From: an uncultured Bacteroidales bacterium
GTDB taxonomy: Bacteria > Bacteroidota > Bacteroidia > Bacteroidales > Porphyromonadaceae
DNA: 64,000 bases
NCBI GenBank assembly: GCA_947290775.1
Contig: CAMYPM010000005.1
Location: 29,575 to 93,574 of the forward strand
Direction of reading: 5' to 3'
Positions 17,139-25,488 of this stretch are shown one piece after another. The position numbers and the translations under genes were made by a program. Position 1 is the first letter of the stretch. Every line of letters begins with the position of its first letter. Below the pieces are notes generated by a model that was not told where the DNA came from, made no database searches, and saw only the letters and a list, made by a program, of their open reading frames with translations.

Positions 17139-19667
17139 CTAGCGGACGATAGACACCTTACTTAGCGTAGTGCCATTTATCCTAAGTAGATAGTTTCCTT
17201 GAGGTAGACCAGATACATCTATCCTAACAACATTCTGAGCCTTAAAGACCAGTACGCCATTATAGGTGTATAGCTCCGCATAATCAGCCTTGTCACTTAG
17301 GTAGAGAGTCTGATTAGCCGGATTGGGATAACTGTAGATTGAATTATCCAAAGGAGAAAGCGACTCTACACCTGTGTGTATATCTAACGTATAGCCCTTT
17401 TTAGTAGCTATTGACGTATTGCACTTCTTGGCTCCGGGGTTCCCAGCTATATAGATTTTGCCAAAGGGTATGCTTGTGGGGAAAGCATCTTGCCCTATAA
17501 GTGGGAATGGGTAGCGAATATCTGACAGCGTGCGTAGAGAACTGAAGAGCTGATTCAGAGCTTCCTTACTTAGCTTATTATTGCGCAGGTCCATAGAGAC
17601 CATCGAGTTTTTAGCATCAAGACTTAGTGACGTCAACTCATTGTCGTGTAGATCAATCATGTAAGTCTGATCGTTGTTAGGAAACTCTGCTTTAGTAAGC
17701 TTTTGCTTTGGAGCTCTAATTTCCATCAATCCTCTAGAGTAGTACTTTATCTCAGGCTGTCTCACCTCGTGTGTGATAACATAAGAGCTAGACTGCAAGA
17801 AGCTACTCCACCATTGCCCCCAGTCTACCCAAAATGGATCGTAGTAGTTCTCAACCGTCAACGAAATTTCCTCATTGACTGTAATTGCGGTCGTAAGGAT
17901 CATACATGGAGCTGCAGGTCCTACAGACCAAGCGTCTTCTAGTAGGTCTACTTGCCATCCTTTGTCCTTAGCCTTTTGGAGGTTGAGTTGCGTCTTCGTT
18001 ATATCGCTGTTTTCGGATACTTCGAGTTGTTTCTTCCAAACACGTTCATTAGCATAGACAAAGACATCAGAGACATCAGGGAGATTATCTATTAGCTTAT
18101 TCAGAGTTTCCACTCCTAGTGCACATTTGGATAAATAGCAACTGAGAAGCTTCGTTAGAGAGGTATACTGCAAAGTCGATAGCTCTTTGTTACCGGAAGC
18201 ATATAGTCTTACCAGAGCTTGATTTTTCGAAATATCAAGAGACTTTATTGAGGTTCCTCCGATCGATAGATTCTCTAGCGCAGTGAGACTAGAGAGGTCT
18301 ATTGAGGCTATCCCTTTGTTTTTGGAGAGGTCTAGCACCTTGAGCTTTGTATTCTTTGAGAGATCTATTCCCGAAATGTCGTTGGTGGCAACGTATAGCT
18401 CTTCTAGATCTACAAGATTGTTGAGAGCGAGATCCTTTATGTAAAAGTTCTTTCCCACAGAGAGATATTGTAGTTTTTTCGCAGGCGACACGTCTAGCTT
18501 TCCGATTCGATTGTTCACCACGTTAAGATGCTTCAAGCTGGTCAAGCCCTCAAGAGACAAGTCTTTTAGCTTATTAAAGCCCAACTCAAGAACTTCGAGC
18601 TCTCCACAGTTTGAAAGGACTACCTCAGAGAGGCTTTGTCCATTAGCTTTGAGCGATGTGAGGTGATTAGCGTAAATGGAGAATTTGTCCCCGATGACAC
18701 TTCCGGATACTTTTCCTCCAGTCTTAGTTAGAGAGAGCTTATGGCGTGTTCCGTCGCCCCAGTCTACTTCAATCTCCTGAGGACCAGCGACCTCCACTTC
18801 GACTGTTGCATTTTGCGTAGCAACGCTCATCTGGCAGGTCGCATCACTCACAGGCTGTTCGGTAGTTTTGTCCTTGAAGCATCTAATGCTATAGCCAGAG
18901 GCGTGGTGCCAAGAGTGAACCATAACGAAGTCCGCATCAAAGCCAAAGCCCCAAGCTCCGTTAGGTTCTTTGCTTGTACAGCTCCAATAACGTCCTTTGA
19001 GATTTCGCCCATTCACTTCATTGCCTCCTGTGTAGTTGACGTATCCTGCTGTCGGGAAGTAGCGGACAACATCTTTTTGAGCATTATCAGACCAGTACTC
19101 AGGCTTAGCAATATCTTTTACTGTTAAGTTTGCCCCCTCAGCTCCAAGGAGACGACAGGTGACCTTTAGAGCTTTTGTCTTCACATTCTGTGTATCACCT
19201 TCGAAAAAGATTGGCTCCCATTTATAAGCACTAAGATAGCGGTTGTCACCTCCCTTAAATCTTATTGCATAGCAGACAAAATCTCCCTTTCCATAATAAT
19301 GTGAGTTGAGCGTATACTTTTCACCAAATAGTACGACTTCTTCATCTGCAGCTCTATCAATCTCCCATGAGAGATCCGGATAGGGCGGATTTGGCTTTTC
19401 GTCCTGGTCATACCTTCCCGAGATGACCATCAGCTCCCCTTTAGTCGGTATATGATAGCCTTGAGGAATTTTAGCTTCTGCGAGACTGGAAAATTTGAAT
19501 AATCCTCCATACGCTGTCTGTAGATCTCCGGAAGCAAAGGAGCCATTCTCCTCGAGGTTGTACTCAGCCACAGCAGAGAGTGGGTTTTGAGCATCTTGCG
19601 CAGAGAGCCTACATAGAGAGGACAGAGTCAAGGATAAAATGATAGTGAGTAGTGTTCGCGTTTTCAT
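17139..19667 (-). CDS. secreted FISUMP-like/leucine-rich repeat protein with T9SS sorting domain
   Basis: An 842-residue exported protein. A signal peptide is followed by a domain of about 245 residues starting NPLSAVAEYN and ending YSIRCFKD, resembling FISUMP/lectin-like domains. Next comes a segment with DWGDGT, then about eight leucine-rich repeats (LTSLKHLNVVNN, TKLKVLDLSKN type), a variable region and a second short LRR set. The C-terminus (YSYPNPANQTLYLSD to LSKVSIVR) fits a type A T9SS sorting domain, so the protein is probably exported across the outer membrane and anchored or released at the surface. Ligand unknown. The shared domain recurs in the next gene and in the fimbrial lipoprotein at 55767. 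Confidence 0.82.
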   Translation of the reverse strand: MKTRTLLTIILSLTLSSLCRLSAQDAQNPLSAVAEYNLEENGSFASGDLQTAYGGLFKFSSLAEAKIPQGYHIPTKGELMVISGRYDQDEKPNPPYPDLSWEIDRAADEEVVLFGEKYTLNSHYYGKGDFVCYAIRFKGGDNRYLSAYKWEPIFFEGDTQNVKTKALKVTCRLLGAEGANLTVKDIAKPEYWSDNAQKDVVRYFPTAGYVNYTGGNEVNGRNLKGRYWSCTSKEPNGAWGFGFDADFVMVHSWHHASGYSIRCFKDKTTEQPVSDATCQMSVATQNATVEVEVAGPQEIEVDWGDGTRHKLSLTKTGGKVSGSVIGDKFSIYANHLTSLKANGQSLSEVVLSNCGELEVLELGFNKLKDLSLEGLTSLKHLNVVNNRIGKLDVSPAKKLQYLSVGKNFYIKDLALNNLVDLEELYVATNDISGIDLSKNTKLKVLDLSKNKGIASIDLSSLTALENLSIGGTSIKSLDISKNQALVRLYASGNKELSTLQYTSLTKLLSCYLSKCALGVETLNKLIDNLPDVSDVFVYANERVWKKQLEVSENSDITKTQLNLQKAKDKGWQVDLLEDAWSVGPAAPCMILTTAITVNEEISLTVENYYDPFWVDWGQWWSSFLQSSSYVITHEVRQPEIKYYSRGLMEIRAPKQKLTKAEFPNNDQTYMIDLHDNELTSLSLDAKNSMVSMDLRNNKLSKEALNQLFSSLRTLSDIRYPFPLIGQDAFPTSIPFGKIYIAGNPGAKKCNTSIATKKGYTLDIHTGVESLSPLDNSIYSYPNPANQTLYLSDKADYAELYTYNGVLVFKAQNVVRIDVSGLPQGNYLLRINGTTLSKVSIVR

Positions 19668-19678
19668 TAGATCAGGGA

Positions 19679-20728
19679 TTAGAGTTGTAACTTGTAGCTA
19701 GTGTTTCCTGTAGAGATTATATAAGATCCCGTAGTGTAGGAAGACAAATCCATGCGTACGCTCTCTGTGGAAGCCACTACCGTATAGAGTCGCTCTCCAG
19801 TAAGCGAATAGAGGGAGACTGTGGCCCCAGTGGCAAGCCCATTGACACAGACTGTACGTAGTGCCGGGTCAAAATTTATGGAGACGTCTCCACGACCATT
19901 ATTTACCGGTTCTATAGAAGTCCCATTGCCATAATCCTTGAAGCATCGTAGGCTATATGCAGACGTTTTGATCCAGTTGTACACGATGACGATGCTACCA
20001 TCGAAGCCGAAGCCCCAAGCTCCATTTTTAGAGTCCTCGCGAGATGTGCAAGACCAATACCTGCCATACTCATTGAGGTCTACGACCTTGTCCTCACCGG
20101 TATAGTCTCCATAACCAGCTGATGGGAAGAAGCGTACTACGTCATGCCCGTTATCGCCTTCCCAAAACTCTTTCGTTGCCAGCGTTTTGATGTCAGTGTT
20201 AATTCCCTCAGCGCCTAGCAGACGGCAAGTTATCTTGAGTGCTAGAGTTTTGTCTTTGTCGTCTGGTTTGGGTATCATCTCCCATTTGTAGGCACTGAAG
20301 TACCTATTGTCCTCGCCCTTGAAACGCAGCGCATAGCACTTGCCATCATTGAGGGCATAGTAGTGAGAGGAGAGGGTATACTCTTTGCCAAAAAGATTGA
20401 CTTTCTCATCAGCCTCTTGATCTATAGTCCATATAAGGATTGGGTAAGGGGGACGTGGGGTCTCGTCCATAGAGAAGCGCCCTGCTAGCAGCATCATTTC
20501 TTCTTTAGTCGGGATATGATATCCCTTAGGAAGTGTGAGGGTCTCTAACATGTTCCACTTGAAGTGACCTCCGTAGGCAGTCATCTGGTCCCCGGTAGCC
20601 ATTGAGCCATCGGCCTCAATGTTGTACTCAGCCACTGCTAGGAGTGGATTCTTGCCTTCTTGCCCATGTAATACACTGAGTGTAAAGAGTAGTAATAGAG
20701 CTGTCTCTAACAATCGAATTGGTCTCAT
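19679..20728 (-). CDS. secreted FISUMP-like protein with T9SS-type C-terminus
   Basis: A 349-residue paralogue of the downstream protein. Signal peptide ending near LHGQ; a domain of about 245 residues (NPLLAVAEYN, KGYHIPTKEEM, CYALRFKGEDNRYFSAYKWE, GRYWSCTSRE, YSLRCFKD); then a short beta-rich tail (VSLYSLTGERLYTV to SYKLQL) like a T9SS type A sorting domain. It lacks the leucine-rich repeats. It lies 11 bases upstream of its paralogue, so both are probably one transcript, born by duplication and then divergence. Function unknown; adhesion is a guess from domain company. Confidence 0.78.
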   Translation of the reverse strand: MRPIRLLETALLLLFTLSVLHGQEGKNPLLAVAEYNIEADGSMATGDQMTAYGGHFKWNMLETLTLPKGYHIPTKEEMMLLAGRFSMDETPRPPYPILIWTIDQEADEKVNLFGKEYTLSSHYYALNDGKCYALRFKGEDNRYFSAYKWEMIPKPDDKDKTLALKITCRLLGAEGINTDIKTLATKEFWEGDNGHDVVRFFPSAGYGDYTGEDKVVDLNEYGRYWSCTSREDSKNGAWGFGFDGSIVIVYNWIKTSAYSLRCFKDYGNGTSIEPVNNGRGDVSINFDPALRTVCVNGLATGATVSLYSLTGERLYTVVASTESVRMDLSSYTTGSYIISTGNTSYKLQL

Positions 20729-20962
20729 AAATTTTGTATGTTTAAGTGATTAGTAGAATTGACATTGGCATTAGCTTCTATTCAAGATAGGATCAAGCAC
20801 CCCATCCGGCAGCAAATATAGTAATATATTTTTCATTTAGTTTATTATATCTCAAATTACTTTTCCAAAGTAAAGGAAGCACTTAAATATATGATACATT
20901 AAGGCGGACTAAACGCTCGTTTAGCATGCCTTGTGTATTGTGGCAATGTGCTGGCTAACAAC

Positions 20963-21225
20963 TTACTTCTGATGGGCGCGTACCTCGGAGATCATCCCCT
21001 GAGGCGTGATGTAGATGTATTCATTTTGCGCACCACTCCGTTCCATCTCAAAGCAATAGTAAGTGCCCCGAGGTTCCTCTACGAAATCAATATCGTCAAT
21101 GCGTGCATTGGGATACTTCTTCCGGAGAGTCTGCATGACGACTCCAGAGACGTTTCGCTGAGCAACCAACCAGTCCGTGGAGATCCATTCACAGAACTTT
21201 GTGAAGTCTTCCTTCTGAACGTTTT
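20963..21225 (-). pseudogene. PepSY-like domain protein remnant
   Basis: The reverse strand encodes a PepSY-like repeat: TKFCEWISTDW, then LRKKYPNARIDDIDFVEE, YYCFEMER and YIYITPQG. Intact Bacteroidetes proteins of this type are periplasmic, with a signal peptide and usually two such repeats. Here the frame opens just after a TAA (about 21226) with no ATG or signal peptide; only an internal TTG (21167-21169) could start it. I therefore read it as a 5'-truncated remnant. A short TTG-started protein of 68 residues cannot be excluded. Confidence 0.5.
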
Positions 21226-21313
21226 TTCCTACTTATAATCCTCTTTGAATAGATTATCTGAGGGAGGGGAACGATTCTCTTTCACGAGTGTAAGACTCAT
21301 GGTAAGACCTACG

Positions 21314-21401
21314 TCAAAAGATACTGATATTTCGATCGAATGATCAGTATCTTTTGATAAGAAGGTTCTGATGTTTCAGTAAAAAGATACAGATAATTTG
21401 A
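21314..21401. repeat. 22-bp repeat array B (four units, second inverted)
   Basis: Units start at 21314, 21336, 21358 and 21380. The second is the reverse complement of the first with two differences, so units 1 and 2 form a 44-base near-palindrome. Units 3 and 4 are direct again. The array lies between the PepSY-like remnant and the rprX promoter. Confidence 0.8.
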
Positions 21402-21533
21402 GCGGCCTATAGAAGTTGCCTCAGTTGCATAGCCTTAAGTCATACTCTAATTGTTATATATTGGGGGGGCGATACAATTGTCTGCATATAAGTCATTTAT
21501 TGAGAAAAATTTCTCATTTTTGAGATAATTGGT

Positions 21534-21541
21534 TACTTTTG
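21534..21541 (+). promoter_or_regulatory. -7 promoter box for rprX
   Basis: TACTTTTG matches TAnnTTTG, 25 bases before the ATG at 21566. Confidence 0.5.
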
Positions 21542-21565
21542 CTGATGTGAAAGGTGAGTGTGTGC

Positions 21566-23146
21566 ATGTCGGGTAAGAAGTGGTATTTGTTTATATTGCT
21601 GTTTCCTGCGATTGCGTTCACAGTGGGCATTTATTTCCAAGTGAAATATTTGGAATCAATGCACAGGATGCGCAATGAGCAGTTTTCTACCCTTGTGAAG
21701 ACTGCCCTCGCTGAGACGATGCAGGAGGTAGAAAAGGATGCTATTACACGTTTTACCTATGAGCTGATCACCAAAGAAGGGGAAAGGCGTAGGTTAGGAC
21801 AACTGATTGAGGGTAAAAACGCAGACTCAAGCTATACGGATCCCTTGTTTAAGTTGCACGAATGGAATCTGTTACTTCAATCTTCACGGTTCGCAACTTG
21901 GCCACGCTCTATGGTACACGATACGTTACTCAATGTGAACGTGCTATCGGACTACCCGGATGAAAAACAGCAACGCTTAGTAAATGCATTCTTTTACTAT
22001 AGTGAGCGTCTTACAGAAGTGGTCTTAAATTCCATAATCGGCCTGGATAACGACATCCGTCCTTTAGAGATGCGTATTGATTGTGAGGTGCTTGAGAGTA
22101 AATTGAATGAGACGCTTAGGGGGGTTGATATAAAAGAGCCTTTCATCTACCGCATATATGACCACAACGGAGAGGTTTTCAAATCCAATGATGAAAATCT
22201 CAATATCCAATGTGAGGAGAATCAAATAGTACGAAGAAACCTCTTTGAAGGACAGTTGTTTAATAGGCATTATGCCGGTTACATCGAGTTGTGCTTCCCT
22301 TATCACAAGGATTACATGAATCCTAACCAGTATGCGACTTTCTCAATTGTGATGATGGCCTCTTTTATACTACTCATGGCAGTATTGTTGATCCTCTTTT
22401 CGCGACAGGTCGTCTTTTTGAAGAATAGAAAAAACTTTGTCAATAACTTAACCCACGAGCTAAAGACACCGCTTACCTCCATTATGCTGGCTACTGACAT
22501 GTTGGAGGAAACAAGTGCGCTCGAAAAGACTCCATCGCAAGAGAGAATTTATAATGTGCTGAAAAGTGAAACGAAGCGCCTTTCATATATTGTGGAAAAA
22601 GTGCTTCAGTTTACTTTAGTTGATGAACGCAAGGTGCGCTTTTACCCAAAAAATGTTGATATCCGTGAAATATTGGAAGATATAAAAACGGTTTATGGCA
22701 TTAAGTGTGATACGCTCGGAGGGAGTATGACGCTCTCCTTGGAAGCTGAAAACATGGAGATCTATGTGGATAAGCTCCATTTCCAAAATGTGCTTTTCAA
22801 CCTAATGGACAATGCTGTAAAGTACCGTAAAATGGATGAACCGATCGAACTGACGGTGCGTTGCTATAATAGAAATCGTAATAGTGTGACGATTAGCGTG
22901 ATTGATAACGGTATCGGTATTAGTCGCATGGATCAGAAGCGTATCTTTAAGCAATACTATCGTGTGGAAACGGGTAACGTACACAATGTGAAAGGCTTTG
23001 GACTAGGCTTAAGTTACGTGCAGCGCACTGTAATAGCGATGGGGGGAACCGTAGAAGTGGAAAGCAAGAAGGGGGTAGGTACTACGATGAGTGTAACTTT
23101 CCCCTTGACGAAGGTGGAAAAAAGAAGAAAAAAGAACAACGAGTGA
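21566..23146 (+). CDS. rprX: sensor histidine kinase (RprX-like)
   Basis: A membrane sensor kinase of about 526 residues. An N-terminal helix (WYLFILLFPAIAFTVGIYF) and a second helix (about 255-278) bracket a periplasmic domain of some 230 residues. HisKA follows with the phosphoacceptor His297 in NLTHELKTPLTS, then HATPase boxes NLMDNAVKYR, VIDNGIGIS and GFGLGLSYVQ. There is no HAMP domain. I chose ATG 21566; GTG 21554 is also open. The paired regulator resembles RprY, hence the name by analogy with RprX/RprY of Bacteroides fragilis. Confidence 0.85.
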   Translation: MSGKKWYLFILLFPAIAFTVGIYFQVKYLESMHRMRNEQFSTLVKTALAETMQEVEKDAITRFTYELITKEGERRRLGQLIEGKNADSSYTDPLFKLHEWNLLLQSSRFATWPRSMVHDTLLNVNVLSDYPDEKQQRLVNAFFYYSERLTEVVLNSIIGLDNDIRPLEMRIDCEVLESKLNETLRGVDIKEPFIYRIYDHNGEVFKSNDENLNIQCEENQIVRRNLFEGQLFNRHYAGYIELCFPYHKDYMNPNQYATFSIVMMASFILLMAVLLILFSRQVVFLKNRKNFVNNLTHELKTPLTSIMLATDMLEETSALEKTPSQERIYNVLKSETKRLSYIVEKVLQFTLVDERKVRFYPKNVDIREILEDIKTVYGIKCDTLGGSMTLSLEAENMEIYVDKLHFQNVLFNLMDNAVKYRKMDEPIELTVRCYNRNRNSVTISVIDNGIGISRMDQKRIFKQYYRVETGNVHNVKGFGLGLSYVQRTVIAMGGTVEVESKKGVGTTMSVTFPLTKVEKRRKKNNE

Positions 23147-23226
23147 ACAATACGTCTCTTATAATGGTTTTATCGTAAGTAGAACGTTGAGTCGTTCTGA
23201 CAAAAGGAAATAACGAAGGAAAAGAT

Positions 23227-23958
23227 ATGGCAAATAAAACAAAGATATTTCTCTGTGAAGATGATGAGAGTTTGGGAGGTCTGTTAAAGGACTTCTTTGA
23301 ATCTAAAGAGTTTGAGGTCTCTCTTTTTCATAATGGGGAAGAAGCCTTAGAAAACTTCAGTAAGAATGCGTTTGACCTCTGTGTATTAGACGTAATGATG
23401 CCACGAGTAGATGGCTTTGCTGTGGCAGAGAAAATACGCTCATTGGATGAGCAGGTTCCTATCATTTTCTTGACTGCAAAGACACTAAAAGAAGATGTGT
23501 TGAAAGGCTTTAAGGTCGGTGCGGACGATTACATTCGTAAGCCATTCAGCTTAGATGAACTCTTGGCCCGTATAGAAGTACTATTACGCCGCGTGAAGGG
23601 TAACGACGCTGCTATAATGCCTTATTATCAGATTGGAAAATATCTGTTTGACACGCAGAATCAGACGCTTGCCTTTGAGGATGAAGAGCCTATTCGTCTG
23701 ACCACGAAAGAGAGTGATCTGCTCTCACTTCTTTGCGCTTTTGCTAATCGTACATTAGAAAGAAGCTATGCATTGAAGAAAATATGGGAAAATGACAATT
23801 ACTTCAATGCAAGGAGTATGGATGTGTACATCACCAAGCTGCGCAAAATGCTCAAGGGTGATCCTACCATAGAAATTATGAATGTACATGGCAAGGGGTA
23901 TCGGCTGGTTACCAACCAGGGAGATGACCCTCAAGAAGATCAAGTCAAGCGCCTCTAA
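23227..23958 (+). CDS. rprY: OmpR-family response regulator (RprY-like)
   Basis: A receiver domain (acidic pocket CEDDE, phosphoacceptor Asp55 in LCVLDVMMPR, Lys in IRKPF) is joined to an OmpR/PhoB winged helix (RLTTKESDLLSLL, SMDVYITKLRKML, NVHGKGYRLV). The opening and the FLTAKTLKEDVLKGFKVGADDY segment closely resemble RprY of Bacteroides. In P. gingivalis RprY is reported as an orphan linked to oxidative stress; here the kinase gene is directly upstream, 80 bases away. Confidence 0.87.
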   Translation: MANKTKIFLCEDDESLGGLLKDFFESKEFEVSLFHNGEEALENFSKNAFDLCVLDVMMPRVDGFAVAEKIRSLDEQVPIIFLTAKTLKEDVLKGFKVGADDYIRKPFSLDELLARIEVLLRRVKGNDAAIMPYYQIGKYLFDTQNQTLAFEDEEPIRLTTKESDLLSLLCAFANRTLERSYALKKIWENDNYFNARSMDVYITKLRKMLKGDPTIEIMNVHGKGYRLVTNQGDDPQEDQVKRL

Positions 23959-23961
23959 AAT

Positions 23962-24402
23962 ATGATGGATAAGAAAATTGCGCTCGCTGCAGATCATGCG
24001 GGATATGAACTGAAGGAGTGCATTAAGCATTACCTTGCCGATAGAGGTTTTGAAGTAATAGACTTTGGAACTAACTCTGCTGAATCGGTTGATTATCCTG
24101 ACTTTGCCCATAAGTTGGGGGATGCCATTGATAAAGATGAGGTGCTGCGGGGCATCGCTATATGTGGTACCGGTAATGGTATTTCTATGGCACTAAATAA
24201 GCATAAAAAGGTGCGCTGTGCTTTGTCGTGGAATAAGGAAATAGCTGCCCTAGGGCGTCAGCACAATAATGCTAATGTAGTAGCACTGCCTGCACGCTTT
24301 ATTTCTGAAGAAGAGGCAAAGCAAGTAGTGCAAACCTTCTTGGATACTCCTTTTGAAGGAGGACGCCATGAACGTCGTGTGAATAAGATTGCCTGTTGGT
24401 AA
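23962..24402 (+). CDS. rpiB: ribose-5-phosphate isomerase B
   Basis: RpiB interconverts ribose 5-phosphate and ribulose 5-phosphate in the pentose phosphate pathway. Family blocks are ALAADHAGYELKE, DFGTNSAESVDYPDFA, and the catalytic Cys in ICGTGNGISMALNKH; NNANVVALPARF follows. At 146 residues it has normal length. It lies three bases after rprY, so it may share that transcript. ATG 23962 and 23965 are both possible. Confidence 0.93.
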   Translation: MMDKKIALAADHAGYELKECIKHYLADRGFEVIDFGTNSAESVDYPDFAHKLGDAIDKDEVLRGIAICGTGNGISMALNKHKKVRCALSWNKEIAALGRQHNNANVVALPARFISEEEAKQVVQTFLDTPFEGGRHERRVNKIACW

Positions 24403-24513
24403 TCGCTTTTCCCCGCATTGAACGTACGCACTTTTACAAACGAATGATCTGCTATTAGAAAATCTTCGTAGAGTGGATTACGAGAGGGTAGAAAAGAGTA
24501 TTTGAGGCGGAGT

Positions 24514-24527
24514 AGATAGATCTATCT
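24514..24527. repeat. 14-base palindrome in the rpiB downstream region
   Basis: AGATAGATCTATCT is a perfect palindrome within a longer imperfect dyad, 60 bases before the next promoter box. It could be an operator or part of a terminator; there is no T tract. Confidence 0.3.
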
Positions 24528-24579
24528 CTTCCCTGATTTAGGTGAAGACGTATGGGTGTACACTTTCATTCGTTTATGT

Positions 24580-24587
24580 TATCTTTG
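24580..24587 (+). promoter_or_regulatory. -7 promoter box for the outer-membrane protein gene
   Basis: TATCTTTG matches TAnnTTTG, 59 bases before the ATG at 24647. Confidence 0.5.
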
Positions 24588-24646
24588 TGTCGGACTTATG
24601 GATTTTAAGTCCCAAAGAACATACATAACACACTAAAACACATAGT

Positions 24647-25327
24647 ATGATGAAAAAACACCTTTTTACGAGTCTAATGATGGCAATGGGGATGATAATC
24701 TTTCTTTCCCCTTCGTTATTGCGAGCCCAAACAACTGAGGAGAATGCCGACACATCAACGACCGAAACGGATAAGGATGTACGGCGTATGGGTACGATAG
24801 CGTTTGATACCCACTACTTATTTGTCTATGGGGCGAGTTTCACTTATGAATGGCCCGTGTTGCCACAAACTACCCTTCTCGTTGATGCGGCGATAGGAGC
24901 CCCACTAATTGGTTGGGGTAGCTATTACTACGGAGCAGACGGAGGAAGCTCACGCACAGGTCTGTTCTTTACGAAAGGACAAGTGGCTCTCCGTTGGCGA
25001 TTTGATACCAATTACCGTTTGCGTAAAGGCTATACTCTTCGCTACAATAGTGGTTTCTATGGAGAGCTCGCACTTGGATATATGTTGATTGTAGAGCGTT
25101 ACTATAGAAATCATGATGCTTGTCGTGAAAATGGAAAGAAATTATGTACACCGGATTATTCACACTGTGGCACGCTTTTACTCAATGTAGGGTATCGGTA
25201 CACGTTTAAAAATCATATTTACACTGATTGTAAGGCGGGTCTTGGTTTGGTAGCCCATTTTGAAAAAGATTTTATGGAGATGTCGCCTCTGCCCCTTTTG
25301 GAAGTGAAGGTCGGCTATGCATTCTAA
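24647..25327 (+). CDS. probable outer-membrane beta-barrel protein, unknown function
   Basis: I do not recognise a named family. The 226-residue product has a clear signal peptide (LMMAMGMIIFLSPSLLRAQ), a short acidic linker rich in Thr and Glu, and then alternating aromatic/hydrophobic stretches typical of an outer-membrane barrel (TRTGLFFTKGQVALRWRF, LLNVGYRYTFKNH), ending in VKVGYAF with a terminal Phe. Two Cys-containing extracellular-type loops are present (NHDACRENGKKLCTPDYSHC). It has its own promoter box and terminator, so it is probably a single-gene unit. Confidence 0.7.
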   Translation: MMKKHLFTSLMMAMGMIIFLSPSLLRAQTTEENADTSTTETDKDVRRMGTIAFDTHYLFVYGASFTYEWPVLPQTTLLVDAAIGAPLIGWGSYYYGADGGSSRTGLFFTKGQVALRWRFDTNYRLRKGYTLRYNSGFYGELALGYMLIVERYYRNHDACRENGKKLCTPDYSHCGTLLLNVGYRYTFKNHIYTDCKAGLGLVAHFEKDFMEMSPLPLLEVKVGYAF

Positions 25328-25393
25328 TCTGATTCGTACTGCAACTGTAGTTACCCTTTAGAGAAACGATTCTTTCCGAAAAGAAGTTCAAAA

Positions 25394-25437
25394 GTGCAGG
25401 GAAGTTATGCGAAAGCGTAATGTCCCTGCAACTATTT
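25394..25437 (+). terminator. hairpin terminator before thrS
   Basis: A long stem (GCAGGGA with TCCCTGC, then TTATGC with GCGTAA) is capped by a GAAA tetraloop and followed by TATTTTG. It ends the outer-membrane protein transcript just before the thrS promoter box. Confidence 0.7.
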
Positions 25438-25439
25438 TG

Positions 25440-25447
25440 TACCTTTG
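25440..25447 (+). promoter_or_regulatory. -7 promoter box for thrS
   Basis: TACCTTTG matches TAnnTTTG, 41 bases before the thrS ATG, directly after the hairpin. Confidence 0.5.
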
Positions 25448-25488
25448 TACTTAGAATAAATTTAATAGGCGTATAGCGCGCTGTAAAT

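Noticed and set aside
20933..21238. Forward ORF of 101 codons
   Set aside because: It is the shadow of the PepSY-like reverse-strand frame, whose conserved pattern is much stronger.
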